Shown here piece by piece: positions 9,401-17,808 of a DNA stretch of 64,000 nucleotides. Below the pieces are notes generated by a model, which made no database searches, was not told the DNA's origin, and saw only the letters and a program-made list of their open reading frames with translations. Within the stretch, counting starts at the first letter, position 1. Each line of letters starts with the position of its first letter. The translations under genes and the position numbers were made by a program. Source of the stretch: Ignavibacteria bacterium (GTDB lineage: Bacteria; Bacteroidota; Ignavibacteria; Tepidaquicellales; Tepidaquicellaceae); assembly GCA_016710985.1 (NCBI GenBank), contig JADJTX010000029.1, positions 1 to 64,000 on the forward strand. The letters are read 5' to 3'.

Positions 9401-10297
9401 TTATCTGATTTTGATTATGATAATGAATGGTCAAATAATGCAAGAGCAAATTCTCTGATCCCTGACATTTACAGAAACTATACTTTCAAACAAAACGAGA
9501 TTGAAGAAAGATACAAGAGATTAAAAGACAAGGTAAAGCTTGGTGATGAATTGCCGACAGGAGTAGTAAAGCTTGCAAAGGTTTATGTAGCTAAGAAGAG
9601 GAAGTTATCTGTTGGTGATAAGATGGCGGGAAGACACGGTAATAAAGGTGTTGTAGCAAAGATCGTTCCGCAGGAAGATCTGCCTTTCATGCCGGACGGA
9701 ACACCGGTGGATATAGTATTGAATCCGCTTGGAGTTCCATCAAGGATGAATCTCGGGCAGCTTTATGAGACAGCATTAGGATGGGCAGCAAAGAATCTCG
9801 GTGTAAAATTTGCTACACCGATTTTTGACGGAGCGACTGTTGCAGAAATAATGGAGTACCTTGAGAAGGCAGGTTTGAGCAATAATTCAAGAACCGATCT
9901 TTATGACGGAATGACCGGAGAGAAGTTTGATCAGAAGGTTACTGTTGGTTACATATATATTCTAAAGCTGTCACACTTGGTTGATGATAAGATACACGCA
10001 AGGTCAATAGGACCATACTCACTGATCACTCAGCAGCCGCTCGGAGGTAAAGCTCAATTCGGCGGACAGAGATTCGGAGAGATGGAATGCTGGGCATTGC
10101 AGGGTTACGGTGCCGCGCATATTCTTCAGGAGATGCTCACTTACAAGAGTGATGATGTCACAGGAAGAAGCAAAGTCTATGAGGCAATTATCAAAGGAGA
10201 TAATTTACCTGAACCGGGAATTCCGGAATCTTTCAATGTACTTATGAAAGAGCTACAGGGATTGTGTCTTGATATAAATTTGGTCGAGATATGTTAA
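6446..10297 (+). CDS. rpoB: DNA-directed RNA polymerase subunit beta
   Basis: A complete 1283-residue beta subunit. Conserved blocks include the rifampicin-region residues around FFGTSQLSQFMDQTNPLAE (about residues 473-491) and HKRRISALGPGGL, then TPEGPNIGLI. The catalytic-core KMAGRHGNKGVV and the C-terminal PLGGKAQFGGQRFGEMECWAL follow. The start is TTG with a GAGGT Shine-Dalgarno element at 6436-6440 and no better in-frame start nearby. The frame is intact over 3.85 kb, in contrast to rpoC. A heptamer repeat separates it from rpoC. Confidence 0.97.
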   Translation: METKEVDLKLKPLSSKNKRLTFAKTSIRHDPPDLLNVQIQSYIDFLQEDVPASKRKSQGLQKVFEDNFPISDSRETAILEFVDYYLEKPHYSVIECQEQGLTYAVQVKARLRLSTKPNAAAKEYNYTIENDVYLGNLPYMTPRGSFIINGAERAIVSQLHRSPGVVFSESIHANGTKLYSARVIPFRGSWVEFTTDINNLLYAYIDRKKKFYFSTLLRALGLNEHVQMLELFDLVDTVKVNDKNYLDYVGRRVLENVINKETGDDLGIPENTILSDEQLVSVVNSKIKELKLLKNNPTDGEEIIYNTIISEEEEAAVLLEKPAVEQTAKEKKAAAALVESEAENARSYIEKLFFNTKKYDLGSVGRYKINYKLGTKIDPHITILTQEDIVYIINYMRDLVDGKKEVDDIDHLGNRRVRTVNEQLSAQFSLGLSRMSRTIRDKMSIHDEENLMPSKLISARPITSALSSFFGTSQLSQFMDQTNPLAEMTHKRRISALGPGGLSRERAGFEVRDVHYTHYGRLCPIETPEGPNIGLISSLCIHARINELGFIETPYRKVENGKVTEKIEYLSAEKENFYRIAQANEPVDGRGNFLNDRIKGRFKGDFPLFKSDEIDYMDVATNQIVSAAAALIPFLEHDDANRALMGSNMQRQAVPLLRPESPVVGTGFEEIVARDSRTMLAAEADGVVEYVSGDKIIVRYNIKEDSDESLLSFVDKKLVEYNLVKFFRTNQDTSINQRPIVTEGQKIKKGDILADGSSTQNGELALGRNVLVAFMPWRGYNFEDAIIISEKLVADDVYTSIHIEEFSLEVRDTKRGEEELTKEIPNVSEEATKDLDENGIVRIGAEVRENDILIGKVTPKGETEPTPEEKLLRAIFGDKAGDVKDASLKATPGLKGIVINKKLFSRKTRDTESKRDEKRKIDKFEVERKKEIKDLNQKIASKFDILLEGKDSKGLKDKKGNIIAKSGSTFKKEFFNNLMENQGYTLSDFDYDNEWSNNARANSLIPDIYRNYTFKQNEIEERYKRLKDKVKLGDELPTGVVKLAKVYVAKKRKLSVGDKMAGRHGNKGVVAKIVPQEDLPFMPDGTPVDIVLNPLGVPSRMNLGQLYETALGWAAKNLGVKFATPIFDGATVAEIMEYLEKAGLSNNSRTDLYDGMTGEKFDQKVTVGYIYILKLSHLVDDKIHARSIGPYSLITQQPLGGKAQFGGQRFGEMECWALQGYGAAHILQEMLTYKSDDVTGRSKVYEAIIKGDNLPEPGIPESFNVLMKELQGLCLDINLVEIC

Positions 10298-10356
10298 TTG
10301 ATAATTGATAATTGTAATAGTTAATTGATAATAGTTAATAGTTAATAGTAATAGTT
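10295..10356 (+). repeat. Short AT-rich heptamer repeat between rpoB and rpoC
   Basis: Degenerate tandem copies of TTGATAA/TTAATAG-type units begin at the rpoB stop codon and fill most of the spacer. This is the same repeat family seen in other gaps of the window. An AGAGGTT Shine-Dalgarno-like stretch (10394-10400) follows before the rpoC start. Confidence 0.75.
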
Positions 10357-10403
10357 TAAAGAGAGAAATATTTTAATAAAAATTTAAATCCAAAGAGGTT
10401 AAA

Positions 10404-13400
10404 ATGGCTTTTAAAACAGAGCACAAGAGAAAAAATTTTCGAAGATTACAATCAATCTGGCGTCAACCGATGTAATAATTTCGAGGTCTTATGGTGAAGT
10501 ATTAAAGCCGGAAACAATTAATTACAGGACATATAAACCGGATAAAGACGGATTGTTCTGTGAGAAGATATTCGGTCCGGTCAGAGACTGGGAATGTCAC
10601 TGCGGAAAATATAAAGGGATACGATATAAAGGAATTGTCTGCGACAGATGCGGAGTTGAGATCAATCTCAAGAGCGTAAGGCGTGAAAGAATGGGACACA
10701 TTACGTTAAGTGTTCCGGTAGTTCATATCTGGTATTTCAGGTCAATGCCAACCAAGATCGGATACATACTCGGAATTTCCTCGAAAGAACTGGAAAGAAT
10801 AATTTATTATGAAACATATGTCGTAATAAATCCGGGAAAGACCAATTTTAAAAAACAGCAGCTAATAACAGAAGAAGAATATAATGAAGCATTAGATGCC
10901 ATGACTGAAGATGAACAAAATCTGGATGATGATGATCCGAAGAAGTTTGTTGCAGGACAGGGCGGAGAAGCTGTCAAAGAGTTACTGAAGAGAATAAATT
11001 TAGAGGAAGAGATAGCAAGATTACGAGGCGAACTAAAAGGTGATCTTTCAGCTCTAAAGAAAGCAGATAACATAAAGAGATTAAGAGTACTCGAAGCGTT
11101 CAGAGTCAAACCGGGTGGAAAGAAAAATCAGCCTGAGTGGATGGTACTCGATGTGGTACCTGTTATTCCTCCTGAATTGAGACCGCTTGTACCATTAGAA
11201 GGCGGAAGATTTGCAACGAGTGATCTGAATGATCTTTACAGAAGAGTAATAATCAGAAACAACAGGTTAAAAAGATTAATAGACATAAAAGCTCCGGAAG
11301 TAATTTTAAGAAATGAGAAACGCATGCTTCAGGAAGCTGTTGATGCATTGCTTGACAATTCAAGAAGAGTAACGGCAGTAAAGGCAGAGAACAGGGCTTT
11401 GAAATCTTTATCAGACATATTAAAAGGAAAACAGGGAAGATTCAGACAGAACCTTCTCGGAAAGAGAGTTGATTATTCAGGAAGAACAGTAATCGTTGTC
11501 GGACCTGAACTGAAACTTCATCAATGCGGATTACCGAAAGACATGGCGCTGGAATTATTCAAGCCGTTTGTAATCAGAAGGCTGATAGACAGGGATTATG
11601 TGAAGACAGTGAAGAGTGCGAAGAAATTAATAGATAAGAGAACACCGGAAGTATGGGATATACTGGAAAACGTTATTGACGGACATCCGGTAATGCTGAA
11701 CAGAGCACCGACTTTACACAGATTAAGCATACAGGCTTTCCAGCCGGTACTTATTGAAGGTAAAGCAATTACTCTTCATCCGCTTGTCTGCAGTGCATTC
11801 AATGCAGACTTTGACGGTGACCAGATGGCAGTTCACGTACCTCTGTCATATGAAGCGCAGCTTGAAGCGCAGATAATGATGCTTTCATCACATAATATTT
11901 TATCTCCCCAAAACGGAGAGCCGATCACCACACCTAATCAGGAAATGGTTCTCGGATGTTATTACCTTACAAAGGAATTAAAAGGCGATAAAGGAGAAGG
12001 TAAGTTATTTTCATCACCTGATGAAGTGCTGATGGCATATGACAATAAAAATTTAGGACTTCATGCAAGAATAAAAGTAAGAGTTGACGGACAAATAATT
12101 GAAACTACTACAGGACGTGTGATATTTAATCAGATCGTACCTGAGAAGATTCCGTATCTGAATGAGCTGTTGAAAAAGAAAAAGCTTACAGAGATAATCG
12201 GAATCATTTACAATTCAGTGGGAAATTTAGAAACATCAAAATTCCTGGATGATCTGAAAGAGATAGGATTCAAATTTGCGACTATCGGAGGATTGTCTGT
12301 GAACATAGATGATATAGAAGTTCCGGCGACAAAAGATAAAATAATTGAAGAGGCTTATAAGAGAGTTGAAGTGATCGAGAAATCAAAAGGAAGAGGTATA
12401 ATTTCAGAAAATGAAAGATATAACAAGGTCATCGATATCTGGACCCATGTACGGGATGAAGTAAAGAGGGATCTCATGCTCAATCTGACAAAATCAAAGA
12501 ACGGTTTTAACTCGCTGCACATGATGATAGACTCAGGCGCAAGAGGTTCAGCCGAACAGGTCAGTCAGCTTGCGGGTATGAGAGGACTCATGCAGAAACC
12601 CCAGAAATCATTAACAGGTCAGGCAGGTGAGATCATTGAGAATCCGATCATTGCAAACTTTAAAGAAGGCTTGTCGATCCTTGAATACTTTATTTCAACT
12701 CACGGAGCAAGAAAAGGATTGGCTGATACAGCTTTGAAGACGGCTGATGCAGGATATCTTACAAGGCGACTTGTAGATGTAGCGCAGGATGTAATAATTA
12801 CCGAAGAGGACTGTAAGACGATCAGAGGAGTACACACCGAAGCTTTAAAAGAAGGTGAAGATGTAAAGGAAACACTTGCAGAAAGAATTTTAGGAAGAGT
12901 TTCTGTGCACGATGTAGTAAATCCTTTGACCAAAAAAGTAATCATTAAATCCGGAGAACTGATTACGGAAGTAAAAGCTCAGTTAGTTGCAGAGTCACCC
13001 GTAACAGAAGTGGAGATAAGATCAGTATTAACCTGTGAAACAAAGAGAGGAGTTTGCGCCGCTTGTTACGGAAGGAATTTAGCAACAGGCAAGATGGTGG
13101 AAGTAGGTGAAGCAGTAGGAATCATAGGAGCTCAGTCAATAGGTGAGCCGGGAACACAGCTTACATTAAGAACATTCCACATCGGAGGAACGGCAAGTAA
13201 GATCATTACTCAGTCGCAGATCACTTCAAAGTTTGAGGGTAAAGTCAAATTTGAAAACATTAAGATAGTAGAATATAAAGGTGCAGTCGGAGCAGAATAT
13301 GTTTCCTTAAGCAGAAACGGACTTATAAACATTATTGATGAAAATGGTTCACATCTTGCTAAGTATTCAGTGCCATATGGCGCACATTTAAGAGTAAAGA

Positions 13401-14665
13401 CTAATGAGAAAGTAAAAAAGAACGGGATACTGTATGAATGGGATCCGTACAACTCTGTAATAGTTGCAGAGGATGACGGTATAATTGGGTATGTAGATAT
13501 GGAAGAGGGTAAGCAGTATGAGCTGGCAAAGGATGAACAGACGGGACACTTTCAGAAGATCGTAATTGAAAGTCGTGACAAAACAAAGTCTCCTACCATT
13601 CAGATAATGAATCCGAAGAATGATAAAACTTTGAGTTCGTATCTTATTCCGGCTAAGGCAAACCTTCTTGTAGATGACGGTGAAGAAGTGAAAGCAGGAA
13701 CGATCATGGTAAAGATCCCGAGAGATTCAGGAAAGACAAGGGATATTACAGGTGGTCTTCCGAGAGTTACTGAATTATTCGAAGCAAGAAGCCCGAGCGA
13801 TCCTTCAAGAGTTGCAGAGATTGACGGAACTGTTGAGATAGGTAAAATTTCCAGAGGAAGCAGGGAAGTAAGAATAGTAAGTAAAGACGGAAGCAAGGTT
13901 ATTGATTATAAAATCCCAATCGGAAAGCACATTCTTGTTAGGCACGGTGATATAGTAAAATCAGGTGAAGCGCTTACAGGCGGTGCATTTGATCCGGTAG
14001 ATATTTTAAAGATCAAAGGTGTAGCTGAGGTACAGGAATATCTTGTAAATGAAATCCAGGAAGTTTACAGAATACAGGGTGTGAAGATTAATGATAAACA
14101 TATTGAAGTTATTGTAAGACAGATGCTTCAGAAGATAAAAGTTACGGATACCGGAGACACTAACTTCCTTGAAGGTGATGTCATTCATAAGAACTTATTT
14201 TCAGATGAAAATGAAAAGCTAAAGGGAATGGTGGTAATTACTGAAACAGGTGACAGTGACAAAGTTTCCGAGGGAGAAAAGATCAACAAGAAAGAAGTGA
14301 AAGAAATGAATGTTGCATTGAAGAAGAAAAGCAAGGCAGTGATCAAATTCAAGGATGCTGTTCCTGCTTCAGGAGATCCGGTCCTTCTTGGAATTACTCA
14401 GACATCTCTGACGACAGACAGCTTTATATCTGCTGCTTCATTCCAGGAAACTACCAAAGTGCTTACTGATGCAGCGATACGCGGAAAGGTTGATCACTTG
14501 CTGGGATTAAAAGAAAATGTCATTATCGGACAATTAATACCTGCTGGTACAGGATTAAGAAAATACAGGGACATTATTGTAACCGAAAAAGAAGAAGACT
14601 TTTCATCTAACGGTAAAGAAAAACCAAAGAGAAAGAAGAAAGAAGTTGAAGAAGTCGAAGCTTAA
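10404..14665 (+). CDS. rpoC: DNA-directed RNA polymerase subunit beta' (frameshifted near N-terminus)
   Basis: Beta' subunit of RNA polymerase, 1420 residues after repair. The N-terminus MAFKTEHKRK starts at the ATG at 10404. The frame breaks in an A6T4 tract (10430-10439). One added base gives the expected continuation FSKITINLASTDVIISRSYG and joins the long downstream frame. That frame carries the zinc-binding CHCGKYKGIRYKGIVCDRC, the catalytic NADFDGDQMAVH (around residue 466), the second cysteine cluster CETKRGVCAACYGR and the trigger-loop/jaw region. The interval is one base short of a multiple of three. I judge the gene functional and the lesion an artefact. The C-terminus is a charged KPKRKKKEVEEVEA tail. 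Confidence 0.95.
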
Positions 14666-14691
14666 GTAAATATAAATAAGAGAAATGCTTT

Positions 14692-14723
14692 AAAAGCCAT
14701 CTTGAGAAATTGAGATGGCTTTT
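14692..14723 (+). terminator. Rho-independent terminator after rpoC
   Basis: An 11-bp stem AAAAGCCATCT (14692-14702) / AGATGGCTTTT (14713-14723) with a 10-base loop is followed by a continuing T run to 14727. It lies 27 bases past the rpoC stop and closes the long ribosomal/polymerase operon. Confidence 0.9.
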
Positions 14724-14994
14724 TTTTATAGAAGAAAATTCATTTCACCGGTGAAGCATGTAAGTTTCTAAGCTTCATTTACAGTCTGAATATAGGCAGT
14801 TCTTACACTTAGTTCATAGATGTTAACCCACATTTTATGATTATATCATAAGATGGGAGTATCATACAGAAATATTTTTGAGAAAAACACAGGGATATAA
14901 TTTTTACGGTGAAAGCTGGTTGAACCTTCAAAAACGCTAAATAATAAATAAAAAAATTGTATACAATAATATTTTTTTTTAAATAAAAATTTAC
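14724..14994. other. AT-rich spacer, no gene seen
   Basis: Between the rpoC terminator and the small-RNA promoter candidate I see no ORF with coding character, no RNA gene and no clear repeat. Confidence 0.5.
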
Positions 14995-15002
14995 TATATT
15001 TG
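14995..15002 (+). promoter_or_regulatory. Candidate Bacteroidota-type -7 element of the small RNA
   Basis: TATATTTG fits the Bacteroidota -7 consensus TAnnTTTG and lies six bases before the first hairpin of the candidate RNA at 15008. The TTTG at the expected -33 spacing is not present (TTTT instead), so strength is uncertain. Confidence 0.5.
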
Positions 15003-15007
15003 TAACA

Positions 15008-15088
15008 GTCGGCGCCAGCCGACAATCGTTCTTTCATATTTGTTCTTCCTTTAATTAAACCCCGCATGTTTTTTGTGCGGGGTTTTTT
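15008..15088 (+). ncRNA. Candidate small RNA with 5' hairpin, pyrimidine linker and terminator
   Basis: This about 80-base unit is framed by a TAnnTTTG promoter element and a strong intrinsic terminator. It starts with a perfect 6-bp hairpin GTCGGC (15008-15013) / GCCGAC (15018-15023). A single-stranded pyrimidine-rich linker (15024-15056) follows, including TTCTTCCTTT. It ends in the stem AAACCCCGCA (15057-15066) / TGCGGGGTTT (15076-15085) and a T6 run. No ORF is contained. The linker is complementary to purine-rich AAAGGAAGAA-type Shine-Dalgarno sequences, so trans-acting translational control is possible. This is inference from structure; no known family was recognised. Confidence 0.55.
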
Positions 15089-15272
15089 ATTTCTAATAGA
15101 TATTTTTAAGAAATTGTATTTCCGGTATCACAGATCCGTGCGACCCAATGTTTAAAATAGCAAGCCCTCACAAATGTATAAACTTAACATACCTTACTGA
15201 TTTAACCCTTATTGATTTATGGTATAATTTAGCTCTTGACATAATCTTTCATTTGTAATAATTTGCATTCAA

Positions 15273-15641
15273 ATGGAACTTCGAATTAAAAAAATACAGA
15301 ACGCCGGAGATATCAGCAGCGAATTCATCGAGTTAACAGCCATTGATCCTGTCAATTTAAAGAATTTCATACTTTCTGATTCATACAATACCCATTCAAC
15401 TAAAATTGTCAGGAATCATACATACTGGTTTCCTGAATTAATTGTTAACGCCGGCACAACTATTAGGCTTAATACAAGAAAAGGACTTAACAATCTGAAA
15501 TTAGCTAATCTATACTGGAATTTGGATGAGCCTTTATGGAAAGATAAATTAATAGCTGCTTACCTTATCAGGATTGATGATTACTTACCTTTTCCTGATT
15601 CAAAAGGATTTTCCGATTCATTATTCAGTTGTAGTTATTAA
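15273..15641 (+). CDS. Small protein resembling a lamin-tail-like domain
   Basis: Unrecognised 122-residue ORF with normal codon use for the window. The pattern (beta-strand, SEFIELTAIDPVNLKNFILSD, then NAGTTIRLNT, then LYWNLDEPLWKDK and an aliphatic strand) resembles the bacterial lamin-tail (LTD) immunoglobulin-like fold, usually found on secreted proteins. No signal peptide is present here, so it may be cytoplasmic or be mis-started. It stands alone between the small-RNA candidate and the mraZ promoter. The LTD assignment is a fold-level guess from motif spacing. Confidence 0.5.
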   Translation: MELRIKKIQNAGDISSEFIELTAIDPVNLKNFILSDSYNTHSTKIVRNHTYWFPELIVNAGTTIRLNTRKGLNNLKLANLYWNLDEPLWKDKLIAAYLIRIDDYLPFPDSKGFSDSLFSCSY

Positions 15642-15847
15642 ATAAAATCAATATCGTAAATGCTGTGAAATCAGACCGAAATTCATTTACAGGAAATCAA
15701 CCAGGTTAACTTTTCGGATTGGATTGGTTTATATTTTTTTAAAAATTATAATTACAAGTAGTTATAAAATAGTTATAAAATTATTCATTCCTAACCTTCC
15801 CCAGCTCTAATATTCCCTTAAATCACTCTGATTTATTCTATTTATTG
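15642..15847. other. AT-rich spacer upstream of mraZ promoter
   Basis: No ORF, RNA gene or strong hairpin recognised. It holds only short AT-rich direct repeats (AGTTATAAAA twice near 15760-15780). Confidence 0.5.
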
Positions 15848-15878
15848 TTTGACATTAATATTATTTTGCGTATTTTTG
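15848..15878 (+). promoter_or_regulatory. Promoter of the dcw cluster (mraZ promoter)
   Basis: TTTG (15848-15851), a spacer of exactly 19 bases, then TATTTTTG (15871-15878) match the Bacteroidota sigma consensus TTTG-N19-TAnnTTTG. Transcription would start near 15885, overlapping the MraZ boxes and leaving an untranslated leader of about 115 bases before mraZ. Confidence 0.75.
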
Positions 15879-15888
15879 TATATTAGGT

Positions 15889-15905
15889 AAAGTGGGGTAA
15901 AGTGG
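15889..15905 (+). promoter_or_regulatory. Two MraZ operator boxes
   Basis: AAAGTGG occurs at 15889-15895 and 15899-15905, a direct repeat with 10-base period just downstream of the predicted start of transcription. MraZ proteins are known to bind tandem GTGG-containing boxes with a one-helical-turn period upstream of their own gene, so this is very likely the autoregulatory operator of the dcw cluster. Confidence 0.75.
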
Positions 15906-16001
15906 TGATTAAATCAGATGTTAATTAATTATTAAATTAATTTAATCTTCTCCTTATTATAATAAACTCGCCACTCTGCTTAATTTAAAAAAATTAAATT
16001 A

Positions 16002-16448
16002 ATGTTTCAGGGACATTCTCTATGTAGTTTAGATGCCAAGTCGAGATTAATTTTACCAGCTAAATTCAGGAAATACATTAAACCTGAGGCTGATAATAAA
16101 TTAATTCTTACAAGAGGTATGGATGAATGTTTGCTGGTTTATCCTCTCGATGAATGGGAAAAAGTAAAGACCGGACTCTCGCGTTATAATCAATTCAACT
16201 CAGATCAGAGATTTTTTATACGACAGTTCTTAAATTTTGTAAATGAATGTGAACTCGATTCACAAAACAGAATACTGATTCCCCCTCAGTTAATGGAGTT
16301 TGCTAAATTAAAGAAAGATGTAACTGTACTCGGACTTCTGGATAAGATGGAAATCTGGGATCCGGAAATAAAAGCACGTTATGATAATTCGATGTCGAAG
16401 TCTTATGAGGAGATTGCTGAGAAAGTTTCAGAGATAATAAATTCGTAA
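16002..16448 (+). CDS. mraZ: Transcriptional regulator MraZ
   Basis: A 148-residue DNA-binding protein of the AbrB/MraZ fold, first gene of the dcw cluster and its autoregulator. It has two MraZ half-domains. The first contains GHSLCSLDAKSRLILPAKFR (about residues 4-23) and the second contains NECELDSQNRILIPPQL (about 84-100). The leader carries the promoter and two AAAGTGG boxes. There is no clear Shine-Dalgarno before the ATG, which is common in this group. Confidence 0.95.
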   Translation: MFQGHSLCSLDAKSRLILPAKFRKYIKPEADNKLILTRGMDECLLVYPLDEWEKVKTGLSRYNQFNSDQRFFIRQFLNFVNECELDSQNRILIPPQLMEFAKLKKDVTVLGLLDKMEIWDPEIKARYDNSMSKSYEEIAEKVSEIINS

Positions 16449-16491
16449 GATTTATAAGATTAGTGATTCGAAAGATTAATTTGTAGATTGA

Positions 16492-17435
16492 ATGTTTATG
16501 TCAACAGAAAATTTTCATATACCTGTTCTTTCACGTCAGTCAATAGAGCTGTTGATCAATAAGAAAATTCCAAATCAAATACTTGTTGATGGTACGCTCG
16601 GCGGCGGCGGATACACAAAGCTTATTTGCGAATCGACAAAATCTGACGATAAAGTTATTTCGATTGATAAAGATCTGAACGCTCTTGAGTTTGCTAACGG
16701 AAATTTACGGGAACATAAAGATAAAATTACTTTTGTCAACGGTAACTTTGGAGAGATAAAAAATATATTGAAAGAAATTAACATTGAGAAGGTTTCAGGG
16801 ATTGTGCTTGATCTCGGACTTTCTTCCTATCAGTTAGAAGCCGAAGACGGCTTTAGCTTTATGAAAGATACGCCGATTGACATGAGAGCATATAAAAAGA
16901 CGAACGGACTGCCGCGGATGTACTGAACAATTATGATATAAGTGATCTTGTTAAATTGTTTGAAACATTCGGTGAGATTGGAAACGCAGAAAGACTTGTG
17001 AAAGCAATTATTAATAAAAGAAGAGTGAAAAGATTTGAAACGACTTTTGACATGACGGAGCTGTTAACAGAAGAATATGATCTGAACAAGAAAAATCAGA
17101 TAGGTTTTCTGGCAAAGATATTTCAGGCGTTGAGAATAGAAGTCAATAATGAACTGGAGAATCTTAATAATGTTTTGAGAGATTCAGTTGATATAATAGA
17201 GAAAGGCGGAAGGATAGTAATTGTTTCTTATCATTCACTTGAAGACAGAATAGTAAAGAATTTTTTTAAAGAGGAATCTTCCAGATACAGAAAATCGGAT
17301 AATCCTTATGGTGATGAAGAAAAGAACCCGAGGTTAAAAGTACTGACAAAGAAACCAATATTGCCTTCTTTTGAAGAGATCAAATTTAACAGCAGGTCAA
17401 GAAGTGCCAAGCTTAGGGCTGCTGAGGTGATTTAG
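16492..17435 (+). CDS. rsmH: 16S rRNA (cytosine-N4)-methyltransferase RsmH (frameshifted)
   Basis: Methylates N4 of C1402 in 16S rRNA. Residues HIPVLSRQSIELL at the N-terminus and the SAM-binding LVDGTLGGGGYTKLI (about 28-42) identify it. The frame is lost at 16903-16909 (AACGGACT). One added base (probably a G) yields the expected TAADVLNNYDISDLVKLF and the C-terminal VSYHSLEDRIVKNFF. The joined interval is 944 bases, one short of a codon multiple, giving about 314 residues, the usual size. Its stop codon overlaps a GTG that may begin ftsL. Confidence 0.92.
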
Positions 17436-17459
17436 TGAACAAAAATTTTAAAAACAGAA

Positions 17460-17798
17460 TTGATAAACACTAAAAAAGATATGAGCAAAAAAACAAATTC
17501 AAACAAAAAAATTTCAATCTTTTATTTTCTGATAATGTTGATTATGACATCCATTATCGTTGTAATTTACATAAACAACATAATTGAAGTCAACAGGCTG
17601 GCAGTTGAAAACAATGCTCTTAAAGAAGAGATTAAAAACAACGTACAGGTGAATGATCAGTTGAGGACAGTAGCTGAACAGCTTAGCAGTTTTGAGAGAA
17701 TAAAATCAATAGCAACGGAGAGATATGATTTATCTTATAAGGAAAACTCGGTTGATGAAAACAATACAATAATTTTAAGTAAATCGCAGTTGAAATAA
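17460..17798 (+). CDS. ftsL: FtsL-like septum protein
   Basis: Small bitopic protein (about 112 residues) with a lysine/asparagine-rich cytoplasmic tail, one transmembrane helix (about 22-43) and a coiled-coil-like stretch (VNRLAVENNALKEEIKNN) ending in a short tail. Size, topology and position between rsmH and the septal PBP are those of FtsL, which recruits FtsI/FtsW to the divisome. Sequence conservation in FtsL is low, so context carries the call. The start is unsure: TTG at 17460, ATG at 17481, or a GTG at 17434-17436 overlapping the rsmH stop, which would require another single-base frameshift. Confidence 0.75.
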   Translation: MINTKKDMSKKTNSNKKISIFYFLIMLIMTSIIVVIYINNIIEVNRLAVENNALKEEIKNNVQVNDQLRTVAEQLSSFERIKSIATERYDLSYKENSVDENNTIILSKSQLK

Positions 17799-17808
17799 AA
17801 AATACATT

